Of a stretch of 64,000 bases of DNA, positions 48,357 through 60,415 are shown piece by piece; position 1 is the first letter of the stretch; every line of letters starts with the position of its first letter. The DNA lies in assembly GCA_031472005.1 (NCBI GenBank), contig PZJY01000001.1, positions 3,472,001 through 3,536,000 on the forward strand, written 5' to 3'. The position numbers and the translations under genes were made by a program. The notes below the pieces were generated by a model, which had not been told where the DNA came from, searched no databases, and saw nothing but the letters and a program-made list of their open reading frames with translations. The DNA is from Tetracladium setigerum. Its lineage: Eukaryota > Ascomycota > Leotiomycetes > Helotiales.

Positions 48357-50227
48357 TTACCTCAAACCCGAACCACTACGCTCTCTCTCCCTTTGCGCAT
48401 CCGAGGCTGCAATCGCAGCATCAATCCTCCTCTCCTCTTCATCTAACCTCGCAATCTCCTCCGCACTCATACCCGGCTCGCTTAAGAAGGGCGATGCAGC
48501 CGATCCTCTATCAAACACCTGTGGTTGGTGTCTTGGCGTCTCTCCATACCTCGCTTGAGACTCTACACTCGTAGGGGAATTGCCTTCTTCGCCGATATTT
48601 TGGAGTTGAGAATTGGTGTGTTGGTGATTTGGATAGTCGTTGTATGATTCTGCGGAGGCAGTTGTCGCGGAAGATACATTTCGTGAGAGGGCGGAAACGC
48701 CGCCTGCGGAGACTGCGGAGGCATTGGTGGGGTTACGGCGGGGAGTTGTTGAGGTGGCTGCAAAGACGGGGGCATTGACTGATGCGGAGGTGGTGAGTGC
48801 GTGGTCGTAGGGTGAAGCTTCTACTTCGCGGGTTTCGGTGTCGTGGAATTCGTTGTTGTTATTGTTGTTATTGTCATTGTGATCCCTGGATGCTCCGTAG
48901 GCTGCAACAGGAATTAATGTCTGTCTTAGGGCCGTGTCGTTCGAGTTGGAGTCGGGGAAAAGGAAAGTCGAGTCGTTCGAGTTGGGGTGAATGAGAGTGT
49001 GTACTGCGCCATCCTTTTCGGCGAGGCGGTCTTGCGACGAGCCTTCTGGGTGGGAGCTAGTAAGCATCGCTTGTTCATGAGTCGTTCCCGCGGATTGGCC
49101 TCGACGGCGTCGACGAAGACAGAAGAAAAGAGCAAGTGCTGCGAGAAGAGAGAGAACGACAAGGGAACCAAGGGCAATTCCCACGATTGCTCCGGTAGAG
49201 AGACCTGATTTTCCCGAACTGGGCGAAGTGGTTGTTGTGCCATTGGGATTTCCTGTTGAAGTACCTGTGGATTTGAGGTTGATTCTGTCACGGTCATTGT
49301 TGTTCCTGGAGTTGGAGTGGCAGAAAATGCCGTTTGAGTGAATTGTGTTGGCATCCCTTCATAGGTAATGATAGGTTTCTCTGGAGTGATGACGAGGGGT
49401 TCGGTAGGTTTCTCTGGAGCTTCATATACACTACCACCACCAACTATGACTCCCTTATCCGCGCTCGGCGCGCCTTCAAGGCTGAAGAAATCGGAAGGCA
49501 CTGAACATTTAAAAGTAGAGCCTGCAACTGTTCCAAAGCACAGGAAGAAGCCATTTGCCGAGGATAGTGGTTTGTTGATGACAGTATTATATTTAAAAGT
49601 CCATTTCGCTTGAGCCGGAGCATTAGGCAAGAACTCAATAGTGCATTTGCCAGGTGTATTACATCGACATACGCCATCGTCACAAACTGTCGAGAATATT
49701 AGTTTCGCTGCTACGCAATAAGAGGCGTATGGCAAGACCAAACTTACGAATAATTTGGACAATAGTTTTAGTGTTTACTTCACTCAATGGGACTCCCCTT
49801 GTCGCACCAGTTTGGGCCAGAAAAATTGCGAAATTGTTCCCCAACTCCCCAGCTCCGGGCTTAATGGTATAATCAAAGACAGCCTCCTGGCCCAAAGTGA
49901 TCGTTGTTGTGGATAAATCTCCCCATTCGGCGATATCGCTGGGGCTAATTGTGGGTTTGCATTTGGCACTGCTGGTGAAACAGGATTATTTGCGGCGGCG
50001 ACGACCGTCGCCATTGCTGGTGCCACGGATGATGAGCTTGCAGAAGATGTAGATGCCGACGATGAAGACGATGAGGAGGACGACAGAGAGGCAGTTGGAT
50101 CGAATGTTGCGGCAGTTTGTCCGTCACTTTGAATCCCATTCGCACCTTGAGCCTGAGCTCCCACAAGCTCGCTCCACACAGCAAGAGTCGAGGCCACCAG
50201 CACCAACCCACGACACGAAAGAATCAT
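48357..50227 (-). CDS. Single-pass surface protein with Ser-rich stalk and cytosolic tail, two frame breaks
   Basis: Not recognised as a named family. Layout resembles fungal cell-surface sensors: signal peptide (MILSCRGLVLVASTLAVW...), a Ser/Ala-rich stalk with a poly-Ser run, an extracellular domain (EWGDLSTTTITLGQEAVFDYTIKPG; cysteine cluster CDDGVCRCNTPGKC), Thr/Pro-rich linker, one TM helix (GAIVGIALGSLVVLSLLAALALFF), an RRRRR stop-transfer and a disordered tail with poly-Asn. Exons 50227-49748 and 49686-48357, 61-bp intron (GTAAGT...GACAG). One base seems missing near 49953-49955 (NP to TISPSDIAEWG) and one near 49272-49274 (TSN to STGTSTGNPNG). With both added the coding length is 1812 nt, 603 residues. 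The start is placed at the Met that opens the signal peptide. Confidence 0.65.
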
Positions 50228-52600
50228 CTTCTTCTTCTCCAAGCACAACAAGGCGGCAGCAAAAACAGCAAAAACACCGGTGAGGTTAGCGGGCGACGTC
50301 GAAGGTTAAGGGATCACAAACGACATCCAGAAGTCGAAAGGGGAGAAAAGAGAAGGTTCAGCTCACCCCACGGCGGCTGTCGGGGTGCAGCACATCTAAT
50401 ACTTTGGTAAATACGGCTGACAAGCGGAAGGATTCTTATTGCGGCACATGAGATTGAATTGGTTGATTTTCCTCTGGAGCGTCTCAGCGCAGGGCTGCGC
50501 CTCCGATTCATCCTGGCCATCCTTTTTTGTGCGTGCTGTGGAGGGTCCTGGGGGGCTGCAGGAGCATGGGCTTGTGCATCCCAACGGCCAAACAAAATCC
50601 ATATCTTTTCCATCCCTGAGGCTGTTGGTGTTCCATTACGCTCTCGACGTCAAAGAGAGAGGGGGAAGAAGAAGAAGAATCCAACAAAGACAGAAAACAA
50701 TGCCAACAATAGAGCAAGCAATCGATCAATATAACTCAACGATTCTTCATCTCTGTCTCTCTGTCTCTCTCTCTCTCGGCCTGTATAGTACTTGCACAAT
50801 AGCAAATAGTAGGTAGCCAAGCAAAGGCGGTTCCCTTTCTGGTGATTTGACCATCAGATTTGGCAGATGAATTTGATGAAATTGGGGGCTGAGAGAGAGA
50901 ACATGCATGCACAACGTCGATATAGGCTTAGCTCGCTTAGCGCCTGCTGTCAGCGCTAGTCTCCCTCGGCTCTAGTTCTCTAGGCTCTCCACTGGGCATA
51001 GGCTCATAGGGCAGCTTGAGCTTTCTGCCTGCCTTTTGGTCAGCCCAAATTAGAAACAACTCAAGGAATGAAACAACACCAAAATGAGGCTGAACTCCCA
51101 GAACGATCTTCATATTAAATGGCACATAAGGCCGCTCGTTTTGCACAATTCACATCACGTTTCACTGTGTTTATATCTTCACTCATCCTTTTCTTTCCCT
51201 CATCACACACCGTCCGGACGCCAGCATGGCGACCACTTCTGTGATTAAAAATAGCCAGATCTCTCCTCTCCCACCAAACCTCCCGAAGCAGAACAAAGCC
51301 GCGAGGCTGCATCAAACCATCCGCCAACCGGCCACAAGCTCAACGAAGGAGCCAATGATATCAACTGTGCGCGATCAGGTCGCAACTTTACGACTCTGCC
51401 TCGAGTACGACGTACTGTTGACCGCAGCACTACAGGACAATCACACCTTTCCAAGGCGTGAGGCTGAATGATCCTCATATCACGAAAAAGTCAAACATCC
51501 AGAATAATCTGCAGCATCACAACCCTCACATGCTGTACCTCCGTATACGAGAGGCGACGTTATTACTCAGCCTTTTTCATCGATTCCTGATTCTTCCTTG
51601 CTGTTGCCCCATTGGGACATTTTTGAATGCAACGCTCGTACACTCTGACAGGGCGGGCAGGCAGGCTCGGCAGGGCTCGCGTGAAGTTGTCGCCCATCTC
51701 GAATAGAGTATGGGCTTACCTCTACAAGCATCGGCATCCACACTACGGAACACCGCATGCATTTATTTGCGCGAGCCTTGCCATTGTTGGCCATATTTAC
51801 GTCAAACACTCGGTTGAGGGAATTCGCACAGGGAGGGTTGATGTGCGTTGCTCATTAGCATTGTGGCGTCAAAATCGTGGCTTGCCGAAAGAGCAAGCAC
51901 AACTTGCTTGCCAATACAGTGCCGTGTGATTGACATATTATTCTGGCCTCATTTAATCCTCTATCTATTTGCATACCTGAACACTCGAAAGCAAGGACTC
52001 GTTTCTGATTCACCCAATAAACTTTTTGAAAGTTTATTGATGAGAAGATTGAGATTTAAGACAGAATACTTTGATTTTTTGGGGCCATATTATTGTCGAA
52101 TGCAGCCTTCCTCCCTCCTTCCGTTCTTTCTTGGATTATATGGGTCATCTTGTCACATCTACTGGTTGTCAAAGTTGACCGCTGAGACATAACACCTAGC
52201 GATCCAAAGAAAAAACAAAATGAAACAGTATGTACATGCCCAAACCCATTTCTTCGACTTCCCTCGGGGCCTTCAATGTAATGTTCTCCGTTGTCGTTCG
52301 AGTGGCAGTATTCTCTCTCACCTTTACAAGTCTGAAGACCACCACGCACCATGGGCACATCAAGTTAAGGAGAAATGCAAAGATTAATTCAAGAACTCGG
52401 AAACAATCTTCTAATGATCCATATACTAGTACAATCTGCATCCCACGAAAGGTCCACAAAATTCCCGATCATCCTCCCCGACAAGATAGTAATAAATGAC
52501 CAAAAACATCAAAGAAGTAAGCCCAAAAAAATTCAAAAGAACAACACCAACGATTAAATCTCATGCACATTTGCTCATGCTTTCAAGTCTCCACGGCGAT
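50228..52600. other. Large intergenic region, no gene recognised
   Basis: About 2.4 kb with many short open frames, none with domain-like sequence. Includes TCTCTC runs near 50755-50780 and the 3' end of the secreted protein gene at the right. Confidence 0.5.
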
Positions 52601-53509
52601 CTATGCCAGACCTAAAAGGCCATTGAGGAGATTGTTGAATACCGCACCGAACAAAGCGTTGGTCGCAAGGCCGTTTGCAATATTTGATCCCTTGAGAAGA
52701 TTCGGAATGTCGACATTGATGGGGCCGTCAAGGACACGCTTGTCGTATTTGTTTCCTCCACTTCCTCCACTTCCTCCGTTTCCGTTGTAGCCCTTGATGA
52801 GGCGAAGAGCATCGACGAAGCCAGCCAGATATCGCTCGCTGCAAACACCACCACCATTACCAGGAACCGGTGGCAAAATTGGACCGGTAGGAACAGGAGA
52901 GACACCGCCTGGAGTGCCTGGGTTACCAACTGGTGGGTAGACGGGGGGGACTATTCATCGTTGGTTAGTATGTGCTCACATGGTACCAAATCTAACATAT
53001 ACATCTTTTGAAAACAAATAGAGGCGAAACAGATGATTAGGAACAGCTGCTCGACAACGTACCAACTGGTGGTGTGACTGGACCAACAGGACCATTTCCA
53101 TAATCGTTGCTGACAGGCGGGATTGGCACACCTGGAACTCCTCCACCTCCAACGACACCACCTACAGCTGGCACGACACTTCCTAGACCGGGTACAAGTC
53201 CCCCTACAGCGGGCACAAGTCCCCCTACAACGCTGCCAATTACTGCGGGAAGAGCATTTCCAACGGCGGGAGCAGTAATTGGTAAGGCGGGAGCAGCAAT
53301 TGGTACGGCTGGAGCACCACCCCGAGGCCTCCCAAAAGGCCTCCCAAAAGCCCACGGGCCTCAAGCTATTCGCTCAACTGTTAGTTCAAGTCTCATGAAC
53401 TTGTGGGAAACAAGAGGTTCATGCTTACATCAGTCAGAGCTGGAGCTGGAGCCGGAGCTGCAAGTGCCAAAGGCAGAGCGATTGCGAAGGTGATTCTGGA
53501 GATATGCAT
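52601..53509 (-). CDS. Small secreted Gly/Pro/Val-rich protein with conserved-looking C-terminal domain
   Basis: Unknown function. Exons 53509-53429, 53365-53063, 52950-52601; introns 63 and 112 bp. Signal peptide MHISRITFAIALPLALAAPAPAPA. The middle is a hydrophobic Pro/Gly/Val/Ala repeat region (GLLGGLLGG, AVPIAAPALPITAPAVGNALPAV). The C-terminus has a compact domain with one Cys (GGGVCSERYLAGFVDALRLIKGYN), a GSGGSGG linker and VDIPNLLKGSNIANGLATNALFGAVFNNLL. Near the C-run 53320-53323 one base appears missing (LGGLG to GAPAVP); adding it gives 735 nt, 244 residues. The first intron's acceptor is taken at TAG (53366) because the earlier CAG leads to a stop. A wall-associated or self-assembling protein is a guess. 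Confidence 0.6.
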
Positions 53510-55731
53510 CTTGTCTGAATGATTAACAGCTTAATTTTCCGATGTTGAGTTGGTCGAGGAAGATCGAAAGAGGAGACGAAGAGGAGAAAGAATAATGCTG
53601 GTGAGTTGTCGAAGTCGAAGCGAGTGTGAGTTGCTTGCCGGTCTGTTCTGGTGGACTTTCTCATCTTGTTATATACCCAGTCATCGTAGCGAGTGCTCAG
53701 AGACTGGACGAAAATGTTTCTCCGAAAGGAGTACCAGTGAGAATGGCCAGATCGATCCAATTGTCAATCTCCATAGTTGAGATGGCACATGCGTACTGTT
53801 ACCATGCTGAATCTGGAGGGTTCACCACGGCTTCTGGGTTCTCGGAGGATTGAAGTATGGTGTCAATGGTTTTGTTGAGTTTGGTATGACTGTCTGTCCC
53901 AGAAGTCTGGAAGTTGTCGGTTGATCTCCAATTAGTCTCACGTGAGGTTAATCGGATGAGTTCTTACCCTTCTTGTTAGTATCACTATACCAGGTAATTA
54001 CGGCACATCTATCTATGATCAATTGGGTTCTTTACAAACACCATATTCCGAACTTATATTAAAGGTCGTCTTTCGCTGCCTACTTCATCGTTGGAATCCC
54101 ATCACGATATACAGGTCAGAAGTTCTCTTGTTTCGACTGAATAGCAATTACTTCTCGCTTCTCAATTGAAACATGAAGTGCAACCCAAATTCAGGGCCGT
54201 GGATCTGGTGTCACCATGAGCCAGGGGCGAATGCAAATCGCTACCAAATCTAAGGATGCGGTATGATTCCACGAAGTCTATATTCGTCGGAATCACCTCA
54301 TTCCTGTCTCTCCTTGTGTCCACAGATCAGCTGTCGAGTTCCTCCTCGCCTTGAGTGACGAAGAAACACTGTTTCAGGAGAATATCTCTTCCTGAAAAAC
54401 TTCAGTCAGTTGGCGTTGAATTGAAGAGCATGGAGATTGCAACACAGCTATGGGGCACGAAGCACAGGAGAACTTCTGGTAATTTTAGATATGAACTCTA
54501 GCAACGCCACTCTGTCCGATTCGAAATTTCTCTCGTTAATCTCAATTTGCGGACAAAGATTGATACTTGGGGAAAACACTACCCTCGCAAAATCCGATTC
54601 AAGTACGATCTTGAATCTACTCAGCAAACGCAATCGCATCCCCTCAGATCAAATCTTCTTTATTACATCCACACAGTTCCAGACGACGTCCTCGGTGATA
54701 ATGATAGACAAATTTCGCTCATGGGACAGCATTTTCAGCTGAAAACCATCTCCGAGGTACACAAGTTCTTCATCACATCATACAGTCCAAACAAAGCTCA
54801 GGAAAAGTTATGTGTCATTTGTCCATCCACGCCAGACGAGCGGTACCTAGGCAGGCAATCAAAATTTCGGATGAGACGCTTGTACTCAAGACATCAATAG
54901 CCAAATAAGATACAGTACCTGCTTGGTTCGGTCACGTCCGAAATAGCATCTTCTCTCGGTCTAGGGAGGAAACATCCTCGCACTTATGAGATTTTGAAAC
55001 GAAACATGGACGGTGGGCTTATGTGATACCGCAAATTCAAGAAGGGGCCATAGCTTTTTGAGAAAGTACAGCATATGTACCCCATACATTGGCGTTATGG
55101 TCGAGGCGCCGAAAGGGTAGGGGGACAAGTGTGACATGGTTAGAATGCGGTGTATTATTTGTCACTACGACTCACCACGCTAAGAAAGAGCCCGAATTTG
55201 AGTAGAAGAGCGGAGTCAGGTAGCCAGAGCAGATATATTTAGTCAGTCCGTTGCGCATTTTAGATGTGCATGAGTCGAGTTTGTTTTCCCTTCAATGCTG
55301 TACGTTTGAAGATTCGACCATGAAGTCTGATGGTTAGATAACAAAATGTAAATCCAGTGCCGCCATTCTCTAGCAATCAACAGGAATGGTGTAGTTGTCG
55401 TTGAGGGAATGAGAAAGTTAAGATTTCGTTGACTCCTCGCCTACGTCTTTCCCACAGTATGATCATTATTTCCTCCTCGAGCCTCTTCAAGTGTGACCAC
55501 TTTTGACCAAAACGAACCCATGGCGCGGAATCGACGATGCCGAACCAAATAAATCTTGCCAAAGAAATACGCAATTACATACTATTGACAATTAGTACTG
55601 AACGTAGTGTATAGATTTCACCATAGGGTTGGGAATTGTGCTTCGTTTTCTCTGAGACGACGTGAGCCGCATCATGATTAAGCAGCTAAATGTTTCAAAG
55701 TCACTACTCACTTCCTTTGTATTTTCTTCTA
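53510..55731. other. Large intergenic region, no gene recognised
   Basis: The longest open frames (54437-54900) show no domain, start context or intron pattern that I can support. Confidence 0.5.
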
Positions 55732-56809
55732 TCAAGAACCACATAGCTCAGCATCACTACCCTTGATAGCTTGCACCTCCTCTTCACCTAAACAAATTCC
55801 AAACCATTCCTTCAACTCCTCCACCCTCTCTCCTTCATCCCTACAGACCTTGACCTTCGAATTCGCCTCACCAATCCCATCTATATCACCCATCCTTCTC
55901 TTCAACCTCGCCCCCTCCAGCGTGACCACACCCCCCACCTCCCCCTTCTCGTCATCCAATAACATTCTCACGACAAGAATCTTCTTCGTGAAAATACTCT
56001 CTTGCGACGTACTAGTAGCTAGATTCATGACTTCAAAATCGGCCCGGTGAAACTCCGTGAGCGTGAAACTGTACAGAGATTTCCAGTCTTCTTGGGCCGG
56101 GATGCGGTGTTGTAGGATCCATTGACCTTGAATGATAGGATTGGAGGGAGATTTGAAGATCAGGCGATTACTGGCGAGAGTGGAACCCCATGGCTCGATA
56201 TGTTCTGAGATTAACGGGAGGGGACGAGTGGGACAGCGACCTTGCTTTGAAGTTAATAACATATACAAAAAAAAAACTCTTTCGGGTGCGATTAAAAGAC
56301 CGAGACGAACTGACTCACTTCCAAATCCCACATCAACCAAGTAAATAATACCCTCCAGAACGACAAGACTCACTTGATGATCCCTCCACAGCCACTTAAT
56401 TTCAACTCATACCAAGCACGAGATATGTGAGGGACAACTCACCACCCACCAAACCGACCATCGGGTCTACAAACCCTACCGCCAACACTCACAACATCGT
56501 ATCCCAAGCTTCTCAATACAGTGCCGAAGAACTGGTTGAGTTCCATGCAATACCCACCTCTCTTCCTGTTGACAATCTTATCAAACAAATCCTCGCAGTC
56601 GAAGGAGAGAGTTTTGTTTTGGGAATAGTGGAGCGAGATGTTCTCAAATGGACGGTGGCGAGGTGGTATCTTTGGAGAGTTGAGAGGTAGGTGAGTCCTG
56701 CTTTGGTTTTGGCATTTTCGTGGGTGGGTGGTTGGAGTTTGGAGGTGGGGAAGGCAATGTGAGTTAGGTAGGATTGGATTTGGGAAGGGGTATATGTTGG
56801 AGTGGCCAT
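55732..56809 (-). CDS. Arylamine N-acetyltransferase, frame break in exon 1
   Basis: Acetyl/malonyl-CoA dependent arylamine N-acetyltransferase; fungal members detoxify aromatic amines such as benzoxazolinone breakdown products. Exon 1 (56809-56443) starts MATPTYTPSQIQSYLTHI. The catalytic Cys is in RGGYCMELNQFFG. A 59-bp intron (GTGAGT...GGAG) joins GRFGGW to DHQVSLVVL, which carries the catalytic His; the Asp is in YLVDVGFGS. The rest is RPLPLISEHIEPWGS through a long C-terminal part ending at 55732. Near 56646-56652 one base is missing (HLATV to P-FENISLHYSQNK). The second intron, about 56245-56318, has a GTGAGT donor that leaves the frame off by one; a downstream GTTCGT donor keeps it in frame. 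Triad order Cys-His-Asp is complete. Confidence 0.85.
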
Positions 56810-57433
56810 CTTGACGCGGTATCGATCAAGGTATGCAGATATTGTAGTGTATGCATCTGTTTACAATGCAAAGTGTTGTAATGCTGCAAGCGCCCAACAA
56901 TGACTAATAAGGTAGGAGATGCGTCTGGTGATTTGATCAGTAAGGTTCGTATTCCTTGGCAACGGGATGGGGTCTTTCCAAAATAAGGAAGGTATCTTGA
57001 CAAAGAAATAGAAATGAGTAAATGTACTTGGTGAACATCATACAAAATTGAGAGAAAGGGGGAACAACCGCCATATTCTAAGGTATGCGCGCGTACTCGA
57101 GAGACCGTGGATGACAAGGAAACCAAAGGTTTTGAACGCAAAGCTTCAATAACATGAACGTTATCACATCAAATTGGGAGCGAAAATTTATACTTGGTTT
57201 CTTCATTTCTGAGCGCTAAACTTTTGCCCATTCTATCAACTCCAAATACACATGTGAATATATGCGTGGATGGGATATAAACACACAAATGCTGGCTTGA
57301 GGACATGACCTAAGGGAATCCATCTATCAATCGGTCGATTTGTGAGGAACTCATTGATTTCGACTGATGCCGTAATGCACTCTATGCTGACCACAAGGCT
57401 GGGTTGCTCCCTGACTCAAAATATCACATCCAT
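56810..57433. other. Intergenic, no gene recognised
   Basis: Contains the N-acetyltransferase promoter and the eIF2-gamma 3' end. Confidence 0.45.
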
Positions 57434-59038
57434 TTAGGAAGTGCTTGGAGGCAAGATCTCACCGTGAGCAATCGTAGCCCATCCGATCAAACGCCAATGC
57501 TTCTCAATACGTCTACTCAAGGCAACCTTCTCGCCAACATTCGTGCACGCAGGACTGGTCAACACCAATTTTGCTGCATCTTGCTTCACTGCCACGACCT
57601 TCGCACCGGTTGCTGTTGAGCCAATGTTCACCATGAGAACCTCGTTCTTAGCCAATTTTGCAACCTTGGCTTGCTTTCCATCAGCAGTCTTGACACCGAG
57701 GAGACGACGCAGGAGATAGTAGTTGACCTCAATCTCGACGTAAATATCTGGAAGTCTCCCCTTGAGACCAAGGACGAAACCAACCAAACGATCGGCACGA
57801 CACAGTGTAGGATCGATTCGAGTACCAACACCAATCAAACCACCTGGAACAGCGTATTTGAGTTCATTGTTCTCGGAGTTCAGCGTAACAATTCGGCTGA
57901 AAATTGGCGTGCACTTGATGGCTCCCTTCTCGTCACGAGTGACAATTCCTGGTCTGATCTCAATCTCATCACCCAACTTCACCACACCGTGAAGGATACT
58001 TCCACCAGCAACACCTCCCTTCAACTCCTCGATTTCAGCACCTGGCTTGTTGACATCAAATGATCGAATGACAATCATCTGTGGGTCCATGGTGAAGTCT
58101 CGAAGTGGTACAGGGATAGTGGAAACAATAGCCTCGTTGATGGCATCGATGTTGAATTTCAGTTGTGCGGAAATTGGAATGATTGGGGCTCCTCCAGCAA
58201 CAGTTCCTCGGATGAACTTCAAAATCGATTGGTAATGTGCGTTGGCACCCTCCTCTCGCATCAGATCCACCTTGTTCTGGAGAATGATGATTTTGTCGAG
58301 CTTCATGATTTCGATGGCAGCAAGATGCTCAGAGGTTTGGGGTTGTGGGCAGGTTTCGTTTCCGGCGATCAAAAGTAAAGCTGCGTCCATGACAGCTGCT
58401 CCTGACAACATAGTGCTCATCAAAATATCGTGACCGGGGCAATCGACGAATCTTGACATCTGTTAGTCCCGTCACCAAACTTGGAAGACTCCATCAACTT
58501 ACGAAACGTGTCTGAGAAGTCTATATGTACCCTCACATCCATCCCGCTCGCAAGGCGGATCGACCTCCTTCTCACTCTTGTAACTCCTGAAGCATGTTGG
58601 TCTGGGGCAGTCCTCGTTATCACACTTGTAAATCTTCGCATTGGCATAACCAAGCTTGATCGTAATATTTCTCTCCAACTCATTCTTAAATCGTACAGTC
58701 TGCACTCCTGATATCGCCTTCACAACAGTTGACTTTCCGTGCGCCACATGGCCAATTGTTCCAATATTGATCGTTGCTTGTCTGGCGATAATTTCGGGTG
58801 TGAGAGGGCTGAGGGTCTTGACATCGAGGTCTTTGGGCTCGGTTTGAGGTGGGAGAACAGGTCGGCTAACTGCTGGAGCAGTGTCTCTGGATTTCTTCAA
58901 TGAAGATTTGGCGGGCTTTTCATCAAGCTCGGGTACGTTATCGTCAAAGTCGTTTTGTGCTTCAATATTGGGAGAACCGGGCGCAGAATCGGAATCCGAG
59001 TCCAGATCATTGCCATATCTATCGCCGATGGCCGCCAT
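57434..59038 (-). CDS. GCD11: Translation initiation factor eIF2 subunit gamma
   Basis: GTPase core subunit of eIF2, which delivers initiator Met-tRNA to the 40S subunit. Exons 59038-58503 and 58451-57434 with a 51-bp intron; 517 residues. The N-terminal ~95 residues are acidic and variable. G-domain motifs: GHVAHGKST (P-loop), the zinc-ribbon-like cysteines [11 protein letters not shown] and [14 protein letters not shown] (G3), NKVDL (G4) and SAQ (G5). Then the conserved [27 protein letters not shown] and the ending [18 protein letters not shown]. The Met at 59038 starts [11 protein letters not shown]; an upstream in-frame extension is not family-like. The intron's acceptor is an AAG 8 bp past a nearer CAG. 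No frame breaks. Divergent from the FMP32-like gene. Confidence 0.96.
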
Positions 59039-59501
59039 GGTGGGTAGTTTGCTTGTTTGGTTGTTGGTGGAGGTTTGAGTAATTTCTTGAAAGATCGCTT
59101 GTGGTGGGGTAAAGTTTGCGCCTAGAAGTTGACAACCAGGTTGCTGAAGAGGCCGGTACTGCGTCGCAGGTGGTTGCTGAGATGTCTGTACAGACAGGAG
59201 TAGTTTTGAGAGTTGGCGATAGGGAAACTTCCTCGAAAGCGGAAATGTGAATGTCTTTGACGAATTTCTGGAGAGATGGATGTGATGTGGGTTTGGTGAC
59301 TCGTTCTCGTTGGTGAATGGCGCTAAACCACTTTGGGATGAAAGCGCGCCAGGTCCCAGTTTCCCATCTGAAGATGAAGATGCTCCGAACGACGGCGAAA
59401 GGAAATTGACAACCGACCCGGACAAAGGCCTTCATTACCTCGTGAATCACCAAGTATTCCAACAATTACAGTCTTCTATATCTAAAGATCCGGCTGCGAC
59501 A
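59039..59501. promoter_or_regulatory. Bidirectional promoter, eIF2-gamma / FMP32-like
   Basis: The two start codons are 463 bp apart in head-to-head orientation, so both promoters must share this stretch. No distinct TATA box is visible. Confidence 0.5.
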
Positions 59502-60415
59502 ATGGCCAACGCGGGGTTGGCATCAGCGCAGATGCTTCCACGATTCCTACTACCCAAATTGAGCTGGCAACCAGTCCCAGCTCATCGCAACACCGCCATC
59601 AGAGCTTTGAGCTCGATATCAACAAGCTATGAGCCTTCTACTACCAGTACAAGAGTGCGTGCTCAAAACCCCGTACTCCGCAACAGAACCAATACCATTT
59701 CTCGGCCCAAAAACAGCATGCTGCAAAGCCCCGCTCTCAAACGGCCTTTCCACGCAACAGCTCGTCAATCCCGAGACCATCATTTCGACACTCTCAAATT
59801 TGTACAAAGGCTACAGGAAGAGGGCTTTACGGAAGCCCAGGCTGTAGCGATGATGAAAGTGTTGAGCGATGTGATTGAGGAAAGGTTCGTTAATGCTGTA
59901 GGTGGTTTCTTGCAACGTCACTGACGTATGTGCAACCAGTATTCAAAATCTTACCCGGACTATGGTTTTGAGGGAAGATCAAGCCAAAGCTACATACACA
60001 CAAAAAGTCGATTTTGCGAAACTTCGCTCAGAGCTACTATCTGCAGATTCGACCGAGGAGTCTACCACACGAGCATCTCATGAACGACTCACAAACGATT
60101 TGGCCAAGCTTAATAGTAGGTTGAGGGATGAAATCAGCAGGACGCAGGCGTCTGTGAGGCTAGACTTGAACCTCGAGAAGGGAAGGATCAGAGAAGAGGC
60201 GAATGTCCAAGAATTGAAGATCAAAGAAACGGAAACAAAGATTGAGCAAGAAGTTGCAGGGTTAAGAGAAAAGCTGGAAGCTGTCAAATTCCAGACTTTG
60301 CAATGGCTGATGGGAGTCTGCACTGGTAAAAATCCTCTTCTATGTCTAAATAAAATTCTAACATCTGCCAGGTACCGCGGCATTGATTCTTGGTGCTTGG
60401 AGACTCCTCATGTAG
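59502..60415 (+). CDS. Mitochondrial coiled-coil protein, FMP32/MCUR1 (DUF1640) family
   Basis: Member of the DUF1640 family (yeast FMP32, human CCDC90/MCUR1), an inner mitochondrial membrane coiled-coil protein linked to respiratory-complex assembly. Exons 59502-59884, 59940-60325, 60372-60415; introns 55 and 46 bp; 270 residues. The N-terminus is basic and Ser/Thr/Arg-rich (transit peptide) up to FHATARQSRD. The family head HHFDTLKFVQRLQEEGFTEAQAVAMMKVLSDVIEES follows, then a long coiled coil (residues ~130-245), and the terminal TM helix WLMGVCTGTAALILGAWRLLM. Start at 59502 was chosen since the upstream in-frame sequence overlaps the eIF2-gamma promoter and is not transit-like. No frame breaks. 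Confidence 0.9.

Noticed and set aside
54437..54900. Two overlapping open frames of 101 and 117 codons
   Set aside because: No similarity to a known family and no supporting splice structure.
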